64,000 nt of DNA from Dipteris shenzhenensis. Its lineage: Eukaryota > Polypodiophyta > Polypodiopsida > Gleicheniales. The first letter of the stretch is position 1; each line of letters opens with the position of its first letter. This document shows, in pieces, positions 22,135 through 33,500 of this stretch. The stretch is from NCBI GenBank assembly GCA_047967505.1, contig CM106540.1. One strand, written 5' to 3'. The notes beneath the pieces were generated by a model that saw only the letters and a list, made by a program, of their open reading frames with translations, did not search any database and was not told the DNA's origin. A program made the position numbers and the translations under genes.

Positions 22135-22332
22135 GCCATATGGTGTCAAAAAACACCTTAATACAGTCTCTCTTAACATCATCTTAACATCACATTTGTA
22201 CAAGAAGTAGATCATATTACTCAAAGCCATATGGTGTCAAAAAACACCTTAATAGAAGGCCATATGGTGTCAAAAAACACCTTAATACAAAGCCATATGG
22301 TGTCAAAAAACACCTTAATACAGTCTCTCTTA
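22135..22332. repeat. Four copies of a 33-bp hairpin repeat
   Basis: GCCATATGGTGTCAAAAAAC followed by ACCTTAATA occurs at about 22134, 22226, 22258 and 22290. The last three are head to tail. Each has the inverted core GGTGT-CAAAAA-ACACC. A plus-strand open frame here (repeating MVSKNTLI) is a by-product. Confidence 0.75.
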
Positions 22333-22339
22333 TCTAAGT

Positions 22340-22792
22340 CTAGAAGATCTCATCATTGGTCTCTCTTATCTTCTCAACAACCCAATCCTTCACTGCCTCC
22401 ACAGCTGTATCCTCAACATAATTACATGCGAAGAAGAAGTTTAAGCAATCACAAATTGTTTCTTTATAATTTCTCTGAGAGGCTCTTATTGTTCTCTCAG
22501 CATCCGCATCAAATCGCCCATGACGAGAGCTGCGATAACGCAGGTTACTTAAGAAGTCTAATAGATCTTGTCGTGCTTTTATCATACGTCTTAGAAGTCT
22601 TTCACTGTCTGCTATCTTGAGAGTCTCCTCCCTCTCTGCGTGCCTTTGTGCAGCAAATTCCTCTCTCTCCATGTGTGTCAAAGGAGAACCTTGTTGAATT
22701 CTGGCCTCTCTCTGTGCTCCTTGGTCAGCAATCCATTCTTTGAGATTGTTAATTCCAAACTCCACGTCTTCGACAATGCCAAGGACATCCAT
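22340..22792 (-). CDS. Unknown 150-aa acidic, helical protein
   Basis: Open minus-strand frame from ATG 22792 (MDVLGIVEDVEFGINNLKEW). The middle is very rich in Glu, Arg and Ala (MEREEFAAQRHAEREETLK), typical of a coiled coil. It is followed by IKARQDLLDFLSNLRYRSSR and KETICDCLNFFFACNYVED. The last two blocks align in order with RQARNNLRDLRKFWRDCHN and IKDIMGCVEVFMDCQYVIP of the gene at 42554-43000. It lies downstream of the Ulp1-like gene on the same strand, 1.1 kb away, and may be a later exon of the same transcript or a separate small gene. The function is unknown. Confidence 0.45.
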   Translation of the reverse strand: MDVLGIVEDVEFGINNLKEWIADQGAQREARIQQGSPLTHMEREEFAAQRHAEREETLKIADSERLLRRMIKARQDLLDFLSNLRYRSSRHGRFDADAERTIRASQRNYKETICDCLNFFFACNYVEDTAVEAVKDWVVEKIRETNDEIF

Positions 22793-22869
22793 GGGTGGGG
22801 AGATGATAAAGAAAGGGAGATGGACTACGATGCAAGAAAGAAGAGAGTGTCTGCGGAGGAAGAACTAGG

Positions 22870-23515
22870 ATAGAAGAATACTTGGTTATCAAGATGGATG
22901 AAAGAAGACTCTGAGAGTGTTTGCAGAAGGACTAGGATAGAAGAATACAAGTTAATGAGAAGCACTAGGATGCAAGAAAGAAGAGAGTGTCTGCAGAAGA
23001 ACTAGGATAGAAGAATACTTGGTTATCAGGATGGATGAAAGAAGACTCTGAGAGTGTTTGCGGAAGGACTAGGATAGAAGAATACAAGAAGAATACAAGT
23101 TAATGAGAAGCACTAGGATGGATGAAAGAAGAGAGTGTTTGTGGAAGAACTAGGATAGAAGAATACTTGGTTATCAAGATGGATGAAAGAAGACTCTGAG
23201 AGTGTTTGCAGAAGGACTAGGATAGAAGAATACAAGTTACTCAGAAGGACTAGGATGTAAGAAATAAGAGAGTGTTTGTGGAAAGACTAGGATGGAAGAA
23301 TACAAGTGCACTAAGGCACGATGTGTTCACTGCGATAAGGATAAGGGTTGGAATAAAGTGAGTGGCACGATGTGTTCACTATGATAAGGGTTGGAATAAA
23401 GCGAGTGGAGATTGAATGCTCTACTTTAAGTGAGTGGAGATGATAAGGATAAGGGTTGGAATAAAGTGAGAGAAGCATTGCGAATGCTCTACTTTAAGTG
23501 AGTGGAGACTATCCA
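22870..23515. repeat. ~140-bp tandem repeats and related short repeats
   Basis: GATGGATGAAAGAAGACTCT followed by GAGAGTGTTTGC and ACTAGGATAGAAGAATAC recurs at about 22895, 23032 and 23180 (period about 140-148). From 23320 to 23510 it changes to another repeat built on GATAAGGGTTGGAATAAAG (three copies). Confidence 0.7.
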
Positions 23516-23524
23516 ACTGAATAA

Positions 23525-23845
23525 AATTCTCATCACACAAGGATTTATTTCCAAATAATCACATCATCACACATTCATATCATAAAATTGTGTGCATGAA
23601 GAAATATATTACAAATATTACATCATCACATATTCATATCAAAATTCTCATCACACAAGGATTTATTTTCAAATAATCACATCATCACACATTCATATCA
23701 TAAAATTGTGTGCATGAAATAAATATATTACAAATATTACATCATCACATATTCATATCAGAATTCTCATCACACAAGGATTTATTTCCAAATAATCACA
23801 TCATCACACATTCATATCATAAAATTGTGTGCATAAAGAAATTAT
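23525..23845. repeat. ~119-bp tandem repeat, about 2.7 copies
   Basis: Units start with CTCATCACACAAGGATTTAT at 23529, 23647 and 23766 and include ATAATCACATCATCACACA and AAAATTGTGTGCATGAA. The copies are nearly identical, so the array is fairly recent. Confidence 0.85.
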
Positions 23846-23932
23846 ATAAATATCATGATTATGCCACTTAAGTAATAAGTCACAAATTGGTGTATAATCA
23901 ACAAAAACTACGAACACAACATCATACATGCA

Positions 23933-24948
23933 TCACAACTCTTGTGATGCTTCTAGTGGAGACTCTGGCAACTCTTCGGATGCTTCCAATGGAGGCTGTG
24001 GTACTGTAGATGTACACTCGGTCTCTACTTCTTTTGTAGTATGTAGTGCTTTCGGAGTAGACTCAGTATCCTCTTCCTTAAATGCAAGCGGAGGCGGTGG
24101 CAACTCTTCTGATGCTTCCAGTGGAGGCTGTGGTGCTGTAGGTGTACATTGGGTCTCTACTTCTTCTGTAGTATGCAGTGCTTTCATAGTAGACTCAGTC
24201 TCCTCTTCCTTAAAGGGAAGCTCTGGTATTGCTTCAGTTGCACGTTGTATTCTAATGGCAGCAATTAGGTCTCGAATGATTTCAGCCCTAAACAATTGTA
24301 TATCCTCCTCTGAATATTTGAGCTCTAAAGAGTCTTCCGATGAGATCTGTGGCATAAGTGAGAAAATTTCTTTGAAAATCAACATGCAGTTGTAGGCAAC
24401 TCTCCACCCACAACTATGCCCATCTTCCTGCTCTACTACTAAACGCTTTTGGAAGTCTACCGAGTCTTTGTACTGTCCTGTTTCTCTGATAGCAGATACC
24501 AACTTCTCAATCGACCTGCTCATCGTGACATATTAAAAAAACTTAGTGTATCTATCACATAAGGTACATAATATAGAAGTAACAACAGATTAATAGAATA
24601 CTTACGTTTGCAGTGAGCCATGAAAGCCTGCAATGGAGTTAACAAACCAACAATAGTTGTCTTCAAGGTTCCAAACCACCAAACTCCAATGTTCCCTACA
24701 CGAATAATTAAGAACCATTATTATTTAACACAATGTTGCCAGTACAAGATGAAAATAAAGGTTGCCATGATACTTACATCTCATGATATGCCATAAATAG
24801 GACTCGCACGCCATGTAAATGTAAAGGCTGTAATAATTTACAAACATCGGCTATTGTCTTTCTGCTATCGCTAAGTATAGGAGAAAGGAGGGAATCCAAC
24901 ATATACGCACGATTTTGTACGACTCTACCAAATCGTGAGATAACTATA
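23933..24948 (-). CDS. Ulp1-like (C48) cysteine protease, three 3' exons
   Basis: Exons at 24948-24778, 24695-24606 and 24515-23933 join in one frame across two short introns (82 and 90 bases), both with donor GTAAGT and AG acceptors. The join gives RKTIADVCKLLQPL, then EHWSLVVWNLEDNYCWFVNS with the catalytic-type His of Ulp1/SENP proteases, then EQEDGHSCGWRVAYN with the oxyanion Gln and catalytic Cys. The usual Asp after the His (DS) is Asn here. The C-terminus holds two ~45-residue repeats rich in Glu and Pro (KALHTTEEVETQC, PQPPLEASEELP). Such proteases are usually carried by CACTA or MULE transposons in plants. The 5' exons are not established; the C-rich array lies just upstream. Confidence 0.72.
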
Positions 24949-25084
24949 CTGCACCAACAAATAAATGAATATTAGCTTATTAGATTTAATCAAAATAAAT
25001 GAATATTAGCTTATTAGCTTATTAGATTAAATCAAAATATTGAATTATCAAGTAGAGAAAAAGTTTGTATCAAACCTGAGAATC

Positions 25085-26545
25085 CCCCCCCCCTTCGCAA
25101 CCCACCCATCCCCCCCCTTCACGCTCCCTGGCTGGTGGCTGCGGCCGCCAGCCCCCCCCTCCTCTCACCCAGCCCCCCCCCCTCTCCTTCCTCTCTCCCT
25201 GGGCTGGCGGCCGCGGCCGCCAGCCCCCCCCCTCCTCTCACCCAGCCCCCCCCCTCACACTCCCGCCCCCCCTTCGCAACCCACCCATCCCCCCCCTTCA
25301 CCCTCCCTGGCTGGCGGCCGCGGCCGCCAGCCCCCCCCCTCCTCTCACCCAGGGGGGTCTTCACCCTCCCCCCCCCCCTCTTCGCGACCCACCCATCCCC
25401 CCCTTCACCACCCTCCCTGGCTGGCGGCCGTGGCCACCAGCCCCCCCCCCTCCTCTCACCCAACCCCCCCCCTCTCCTCTCACCCACCAACCCCTTCGCA
25501 ACCCCCTCTCCTCTCTCCCTGGGCTGGCGGCCGCCAGCCCCCCCCGCCCCCTCCTCTCACCCAGCCCCCCTCTCTTCACTCTCCCCCCCCCCTTCGCAAC
25601 CCACGCTCCCCCCCCCTTCGCAACCCACCCTCCCTGGCTGGCGGCCGCGGCCGCCAGCCCCCCCCTCCCCCTCCTCTCACCCAGCCCCCCTCTCTTCACT
25701 CTCCCCCCTCGCAACCCACGCTCCCCTCCCCTTCGCAACCCACCCTCCCTGGCTGGCGGCCGCGGCCGCCAGCCCCCCTCCCCCCCTCTCACCCAGCCCC
25801 CCCCTCTTCACCCCCCCTCCCCCTTTCGCAACCCCTCCCACATCGCAACCCCTCCCCCACCCCCCCTTCCCCCCCTCAGCTGCTCCCCCACCCTCCCCCT
25901 CTCAGCCGCGCCCCCCCTCCCTCCTGCCCCCCCTCAGCCGCTCCCCCACCCTCCCGGGCTGGCGGTCGTGGCCGCCAGCCCCCCCCCCCCTCTCACCCAG
26001 CCCTCCCCTCTTCACCCCCCCCCCCCTTTCGCAACCCCTCCCCCATCGCAACCCCTCCCCCACCCCCCCTTCCCCCCCTCAGCCGCTCCCCCACCCCCCC
26101 TTCCCCCCCTCAGCCCCCCCTCTTCACCCTCCCCCCCCCTCCCCCTCTCAGCCGCGCCCCCCCTCCCTCCTCCCCCCCTCAGCCGCTCCCCCACCCTCCC
26201 GGGCTGGCGGCCGCGGCCGCAAGCCCCCCCTCTTCACCCTCCCCCCCTCAGCCGCGCCCCCCCCCTCCCCCTCTCAGCCGCGCCCCGCCCCGCCTCCCTC
26301 CCCCCTCCTCTCAGCCGCGCCCCCCCCTCCCCCTCTCAGCCGCTCCCCCCTCCTCCTCTCAGCCCCCCTCCGCACCCACCCGCTTCCCTCCCACCCGCCG
26401 CGCCAGCCTCCCCTCCCACCCCCTTCCCTCACACCCACCTCCCTCTTCGCCCCTTCTTCCCCTCCCTTCCTCCTCCCTCCCGTCCCACCCTCTTCCTCCC
26501 CTCCCTTCCTCCTCCCTCCCCTCCCCTGAACCTTTCTCTCTCTAG
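25085..26545. repeat. C-rich minisatellite with GC palindromes
   Basis: About 1.46 kb in which the plus strand is mostly C with some T and short breaks. Recurrent units are CTCCTCTCACCCAGCCCCCC, TTCGCAACCCACCC and the exact 20-base palindrome CTGGCGGCCGCGGCCGCCAG (25204-25223, about 25311-25330, near 25640 and 25752), with decayed versions near 25421, 25525, 25960 and 26204. The minus strand carries many runs of four or more G, so G-quadruplex potential is high. Long proline-rich frames (501 and 464 codons) and glycine-rich antisense frames are artefacts of composition. Confidence 0.9.
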
Positions 26546-26599
26546 TTTCTCTCTCTTCAAATTTTAAAAAAGAAACTAGAAAAAAAAGTTTGCAAGTAC

Positions 26600-26674
26600 C
26601 TGGAAACAGTTTGTAAGTTTGCTCTTTCTTGCTTTCTTGCTCTTCCTTCCTTGCTCTCTTGATCGTCCTTGCAT
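26600..26674 (-). other. Possible first coding exon of the Ulp1-like gene
   Basis: An ATG at 26674 opens 25 codons rich in Lys and Arg (starting MQGRSREQGRKSKKARKSKL) that end exactly at a donor CAG|GTACTT. It lies 50 bases downstream of a TATA motif on the same strand. Its phase does not fit directly onto the exon starting at 24948, so another exon would be needed. Treat as a hypothesis. Confidence 0.25.
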
Positions 26675-26720
26675 TCTTGCTTGAATGAAATGAGGGGAGA
26701 ATGAATGAATGAAGGAAGAC

Positions 26721-26817
26721 TATATATAAGAAAAATTAGGTTTTCCTCCTCCTCTCCTATTGGCTTTCCATTCCTCCCCTCTCCTATTGGCTTTTCATTT
26801 ATCTCCTCTCCCATTGG
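26721..26817 (-). promoter_or_regulatory. Candidate promoter: TATA plus three CCAAT boxes
   Basis: The minus strand has TATATATA at 26721-26729. Upstream of it are three CCAAT boxes at 26759-26763, 26786-26790 and 26813-26817, spaced exactly 27 bases apart as part of a 27-bp tandem repeat (GAGCCAATGGGAG or AGCCAATAGGAGAGG). A decayed fourth unit follows near 26840. The order CCAAT-TATA-ATG reads toward the Ulp1-like gene. Confidence 0.4.
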
Positions 26818-26819
26818 CT

Positions 26820-27532
26820 CCCATTACTCCCCCTCTCCTATTGAACCCCCATCCCTCATCCATTAGCCCTCCTCCCATCCATCCATTTCTTCTTCCTCCC
26901 CATTGCCACCACTCCCATCCCACATTTCCACCACGTCCCATACTCCTCCCATTTTCCAAAATCCCATATTTCCCCATCTCACCCTCCTCTTTTTCATCCC
27001 CTATTAACTTCCTCACTCATTTCACTCCCTTATTAGCCTACTCCCCTATTACCTTCCCCTCTCCCATTCCATTCTTCCCTCCCCACTCTCACTTCCACTT
27101 CCCATTACTCACTTGCCATTTAAAAACTATTAATATATTATTATACTATTTTTTATACTTATTATCATACACCCTTATTACTTCCCTATCCTATTCCACT
27201 CCTCCCTCCTCATTCCCACTTCCACTTCCCATTACTCACTTGCTATACACATTTGCAAACTATTAATATATTATTACATGATTTTTTATACTATTTGTAA
27301 ACTTACATATGGGCAAAATCACAGGTGTCAAAGCGATCCTATTGTGGTCATACAACAACTGTGCTTTTATTCAAGGGTATATTTATCCTCATCAACAAGC
27401 TTATTTACTCAAGGTATGAAGTGCATAATTTGTGCACTAGGTGTTTACTTTGTGCCAAAATTGTTTGCCACACACACACACACATATACATATACCGAGA
27501 ATTTTCTAATATTATCGCATCTACATTTCTCC
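26820..27532. other. Pyrimidine-rich spacer with one duplication
   Basis: CT-rich up to about 27130. A segment containing CACTTCCCATTACTCACTTG and AAACTATTAATATATTATTA occurs twice (about 27085-27160 and 27215-27290). The plus-strand proline-rich frame here is compositional. A short (AC)n run lies at 27470-27485. Confidence 0.5.
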
Positions 27533-30500
27533 AATGGGCACAAAACTTTGTACACTCCTCAACCTAGGTCTTATTGACTTGCATACAAAGTGGTGCACCC
27601 ATCTCATAAGTACTTGTTCGGATAACACACCTCCTATGTATTTTATGACGATTGTGCATAACACTAGGAACAAAATGGTGTATCATGTGAGACAGACTAT
27701 GCAAAGCATATCCAATGGACACAAGACTTTACACGTTCCTCAACCTAGGCAGTATTGACTTGTGTGCAAAGTGGCATCCCCATCCGATAAGTACTTGTTT
27801 GAAAAATACACCTACGATCGTGTTTTTTGACGATTGTGCATGACACTAAGGCAATAATGGTGTTTTATGCTTGATCGACAATGCAAAGCATATCCGATGG
27901 GCACAGTACTTTGCACATACCTTCAAATAGGTAGAATCGACTTACATGCAAAGTGGCATGCCCATCCCATAAGTGCTTGATCCTATAACATACCTAGAAA
28001 CGTGTTTTTTGACGGATGTGCATGACACTAGAGTAAAAATAGTATTTAATGCTCGATAGACCATGCAAAGGATATCCGATGGGCACAAAACTTTTCGTAC
28101 GCCTCAACCTAGGTGGTATTGAAATGTTATCAATGAGGCACACCCATCCGATAAGTACTTGGTTAGATAACACACCTAATGGCGTGTTTTTTTGTGAATG
28201 TGCATGTCATTAGGAAAAAAATGATGTATAATGCGTGATCGACCATGCAAATCATATCCGATGGTGATAATACTTTGCACGCACCTCAACGTAGTTAAAA
28301 CAAACTTGCGTGCAAAGTGGAGCCCCCATATGATAAATATTTATTTGAATAACACACCTATGGCCGTGTTTTTATATGGTTGTGCATGACATTAAGGCAA
28401 AAACGGTGTGTTATGCTTGATCGACAATGCAAAGCATATCCGATGGGCATGATACTTTGCACACACCTTCAACTAGGTGTAATTGACTTATATGTAAAGT
28501 GGCACGCCCATCGCATAAGTGCTTGATCAGATAACACACCTAGCAGTGTGTTTTTTTACGAATGTGCATAGCACTAAGGCAAAAATGGAATTTAATGCTC
28601 GATCGACCATGCAAAGCATATCCGATGGGCACGATACTTTGCACACACCTTCAACTAGGTGGAATTGACTTACATGCAAAGTGGCATTCCCATCGCATAA
28701 GTGCTTGATCGGATAACACACCTAGCAGCGTGTTTTTTTACGGATGTACATGGCACTAAGGCAAAAATGGTATTTAATGCTCGATCGACCATGCAAAGCA
28801 TATCCGATGGGCATAATACTTTTCCTATACCTCAACCTAGTTGTTATTAAAATGTTGTCAAAGAGGAACATCCATCCGATAAGTACTTGGTCAGATAACA
28901 TACCCAAGGGTGTGTTTTTTTGCGGATGTGCATACCACTAGGGAAAAAATGGTGTATAATGCGTGATCGACCATGCAAATCATATCCGATGGTGACAATA
29001 CTTTGCACGCATCAGCGTGTAGTTAAAACGGACTTGCGTACAAAGTGGAGCCCCCATCTGATAAGTATTTATTTGAATAACACACCTATGGCCGTGTTTT
29101 TATATGATTGTGCATGACACTAAGGCAAAAACGGTGTGTTATGCTTGATCAACCATGCAAATCATATCCGAAGGTGACAATACTTTGCACACACCTCAAA
29201 ATAGTTGAAACGGACTTGCGTGCAAACTAGAGCCCCCATCCGATAAGTACTAGTTTGAATAACACATCTAGGACTGCGTTTTTTTACGAATGTGCATGAC
29301 ACTAAGATAAAAACGGTGTTTTATGCTTGATCGACAATGCAAAGCATATCCGATGGGCACAATACTTTGTACACACCTTCAACTAGGTAGAATCGACTTA
29401 CATGCAAAGTGGCATGCCCATCCCATAAGTGCTTGATCCTATAACATACCTAGAAACGTGTTTTTTGACGGATGTGCATGACACTAGAGTAAAAATAGTA
29501 TTTAATGCTCGATAGACCATGCAAAGGATATCCGATGGGCACAAAACTTTTCGTACGCCTCAACCTAGGTGGTATTGAAATGTTCTCAATGAGGCACACC
29601 CATCCGATAAGTACTTGGTCAGATAACACACCTAATGGCGTGTTTTTTTGCGAATGTGCATGTCATTAGGAAAAAAATGATGTATAATGCGTGATCGATC
29701 ATGCAAATCATATCCGATGGTGACAATACTTTGCACGCACCTCAACGTAGTTAAAACGGACTTGCGTGCAAAGTGGAGGCCCCATCTGATAAGTATTTAT
29801 TTGAATAACACACCTATGGCTGTGTTTTTATATGGTTGTGCATGACACTAAGGCAAAAACAGTGTGTTATGCTCGATCGACAATGCAAAGCATATCCGAT
29901 GGGCACAATACTTTGCACATACCTTTAACTAGGTGGAATTGACTTACATGCAAAGTGGCACGCCCATCGCATAAGTGCTTGATCTGATAACACACCTAGC
30001 AGCGTGTTTTTTTACGGATGTGCATGGCACTAAGGCAAAAATGGAATTTAATGCTCGATCGACCATGCAAAGCATATCCGATGGGCACGATACTTTGCAC
30101 ACACCTTCAACTAAGTGGAATTGACTTACATGCAAAGTGGAATTCCCATCGCATAAGTGCTTGATCAAACACACCTAGCAGCGTGTTTTTTTACGGATGT
30201 GCATGGCACTAAGGCAAAAATGGAATTTAATGCTCGATCGACCATGCAAAGCATATCCGATGGGCACGATACTTTGCACACACCTTTAACTAAGTGGAAT
30301 TGACTTACATGCAAAGTGGCATTCCCATCGCATAAGTGCTTGATCAGATAACACACCTAGCAGCGTGTTTTTTTACGGATGTGCATGGCACTAAGGCAAA
30401 AATGGAATTTAATGCTTGATCGACCATGCAAAGCATATCCGATGGACATGATACTTTGCACACACCTTCAACTAAGTGGAATTGACTTACATGCAAAGTG

Positions 30501-33500
30501 GAATTCCCATCGCATAAGTGCTTGATCGGATAACACACCTAGCAGCGTGTTTTTTTACGGATGTCCATGGCACTAAGGCAAAAATGGAATTTAATGCTCG
30601 ATCGACCATGCAAAGCATATCCGATGGGCATAATACTTTACCTATACCTCAGCTTAGGTTGTATTAAAATGTTGTCAAAGAGGCCCACCCATCCGATAAG
30701 TACTTGGTCAGATAACATACCTAAGGGCGTGTTTTTTTGCGAATGTGCATACCACTAGGGAAAAAACGGTGTATAATGCGTGATCGACCATGTAAATCAT
30801 ATCCGATGGTGACAATACTTTGCACGCACCTCAACGTAGTTAAAACGGACTTGCGTGCAAAGTGGAGGCCCCATCTGATAAGTATTTATTTGAATAACAC
30901 ACCTATGGCCGTGTTTTTAAATGGTTGTGCATGACACTAAGGCAAAAACAGTGTGTTATGCTTGATCGACAATGCAAAGCATATCCGATGGGCACAATAC
31001 TTTGCACACACCTTAAACTAGGTGGAATTAACTTACATGCAAAGTGGCACGCCCATCGCATAAGTGCTTGATCAGATAACACACCTAGCAGCGTGTTTTT
31101 TTACGGATGTGCATGGCACTAAGGCAAAAATGGTATTTAATGCTCGATCCACCATGCAGAGCATATCCGATGGGCACAATACTTTGCACATACCTTTAAC
31201 TAGGTGGAATTGACTTACATGCAAAGTGGCACGCCCATCGCATAAGTGCTTGATCAGATAACACACCTAGCAGCGTGTTTTTTTACGGATGTGCATGGCA
31301 CTAAGGCAAAAATGGAATTTAATGCTCGATCGACCATGCAAAGCATATCCGATGGGCACGATACTTTGCACACACCTTCAACTAAGTGGAATTGACTTAC
31401 ATGCAAAGTGGCATTCCCATCGCATAAGTGCTTGATCGGATAACACACCTAGCAGCGTGTTTTTTTACGGATGTGCATGGCACTAAGGCAAAAATTGTAT
31501 TTAATGCTCGATCGACCATGCAAAGCATATCCGATGGGCATAATACTTTACCTATACCTCAGCTTAGGTTGTATTAAAATGTTGTCAAAGAGGCACACCC
31601 ATCCGATAAGTACTTGGTCAGATAACATACCTAAGGGCATGTTTTTTTGCGAATGTGCATACCACTAGGGAAAAAACGGTGTATAATGCGTGACGACCAT
31701 GTAAATCATATCCGATGGTGAAAATACTTTGCACGCACCTCAATGTAGTTAAAACGGACTTGCGTGCAAAGTGGAGAGCCCATCTGATAAGTATTTATTT
31801 GAATAACACACCTATGGCCGTGTTTTTAAATGGTTGTGCATGACACTAAGGCAAAAACAGTGTGTTATGCTTGATCGACAATGCAAAGCATATCCGATGG
31901 GCACAATACTTTGCACACACCTTAAACTAGGTGGAATTAACTTACATGCAAAGTGGCACGCCCATCGCATAAGTGCTTGATCAGATAACACACCTAGCAG
32001 CGTGTTTTTTTACGGATGTGCATGGCACTAAGGTAAAAATGGTATTTAATGCTCGATCCACCATGCAGAGCATATCCGATGGGCACAATACTTTGCACAT
32101 ACCTTTAACTAGGTGGAATTGACTTACATGCAAAGTGGCACGCCCATCGCATAAGTGCTTGATCAGATAACACACCTAGCAGCGTGTTTTTTTACGGATG
32201 TGCATGGCACTAAGGCAAAAATGGAATTTAATGCTCGATCGACCATGCAAAGCATATCCGATGGGCACGATACTTTGCACACACCTTCAACTAAGTGGAA
32301 TTGACTTACATGCAAAGTGGCATTCCCATCGCATAAGTGCTTGATCGGATAACACACCTAGCAGCGTGTTTTTTTACGGATGTGCATGGCACTAAGGCAA
32401 AAATTGTATTTAATGCTCGATCGACCATGCAAAGCATATCCAATGGGCATAATACTTTACCTATACCTCAACTTAGGTTGTAATAAAATGTTGTCAAAGA
32501 GGCACACCCATCCGATAAGTACTTGGTCAGATAACATACCTAAGGGCGTGCTTTTTTGCGAATGTGCATACCACTAGGGAGAAAACGGTGTATAATGCAT
32601 GATCGACCATGTAAATCATATCCGATGGTGACAATACTTTGCACGCACCTCAACGTAGTTAAAACGGACTTGCGTGCAAAGTGGAGGCCCCATGTGATAA
32701 GTATTCATTTGAATAACACACCTATGGCCGTGTTTTTAAATGGTTGTGCATGACACTAAGGCAAAAACAGTGTGTTATGCTTGATCGACAATGCAAAGCA
32801 TATCCGCTGGGCACAATACTTTGCACACACCTTCAACTAGGTGGAATTAACTTACATGCAAAGTAGCACGCCCATCGCATAAGTGCTTGATCAGATAACA
32901 CACCTAGCAGCGTGTTTTTTTACGGATGTGCATGGCACTAAGGCAAAAATGGTATTTAATGCTCGATCAACCATGCAAAGCATATCCGATGGGCACAATA
33001 CTTTGCACATACCTTTACCTAGGTGGAATTGACTTACATGCAAAGTGGCACGCCCATCCCATAAGTGCTTGATTGGATAACATACCTATCAGCGTGTTTT
33101 TTTACGGATGTGCATGAAACTAGAGCAAAAATAGTATTTAATGGTCGATCGACCATGCAAAGCATATCCGATGGGCACAATACTTTGCACACACCTTCAA
33201 CTAGGTGGAATTGACTTACATGAAAAGTGGCACGCCCATCGCATAAGTGCTTGATCAGATAACAAACGTAGAAGTGTGTTTTTTAACGGATGTGCATGGC
33301 ACTAAGGCAAAAATGGTATTTAATGCTCGATCGACCATGCAAAGCATATCCGATTGGCACGATACTTTGCACACACCTTTAACTAGGTGGAATTGACTTA
33401 CATGCAAAGTGGCATTCCCATCGCATAAGTGCTTGATCGGATAACACACCTAGCAGCGTGTTTTTTTACGGATGTGCATGGCACTAAGGCAAAAATGGTA

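Noticed and set aside
25040-26545. Open frames of 501 and 464 codons, proline-rich
   Set aside because: They follow from almost pure C/T sequence in which stop codons cannot form. Three frames and the antisense are open at once, and there is no domain or start context.
25085-26545. Bacterial or vector contamination
   Set aside because: The array is tandem and low complexity, and it grades into flanking AT-rich plant sequence on both sides. An assembly problem is possible, foreign DNA is not indicated.
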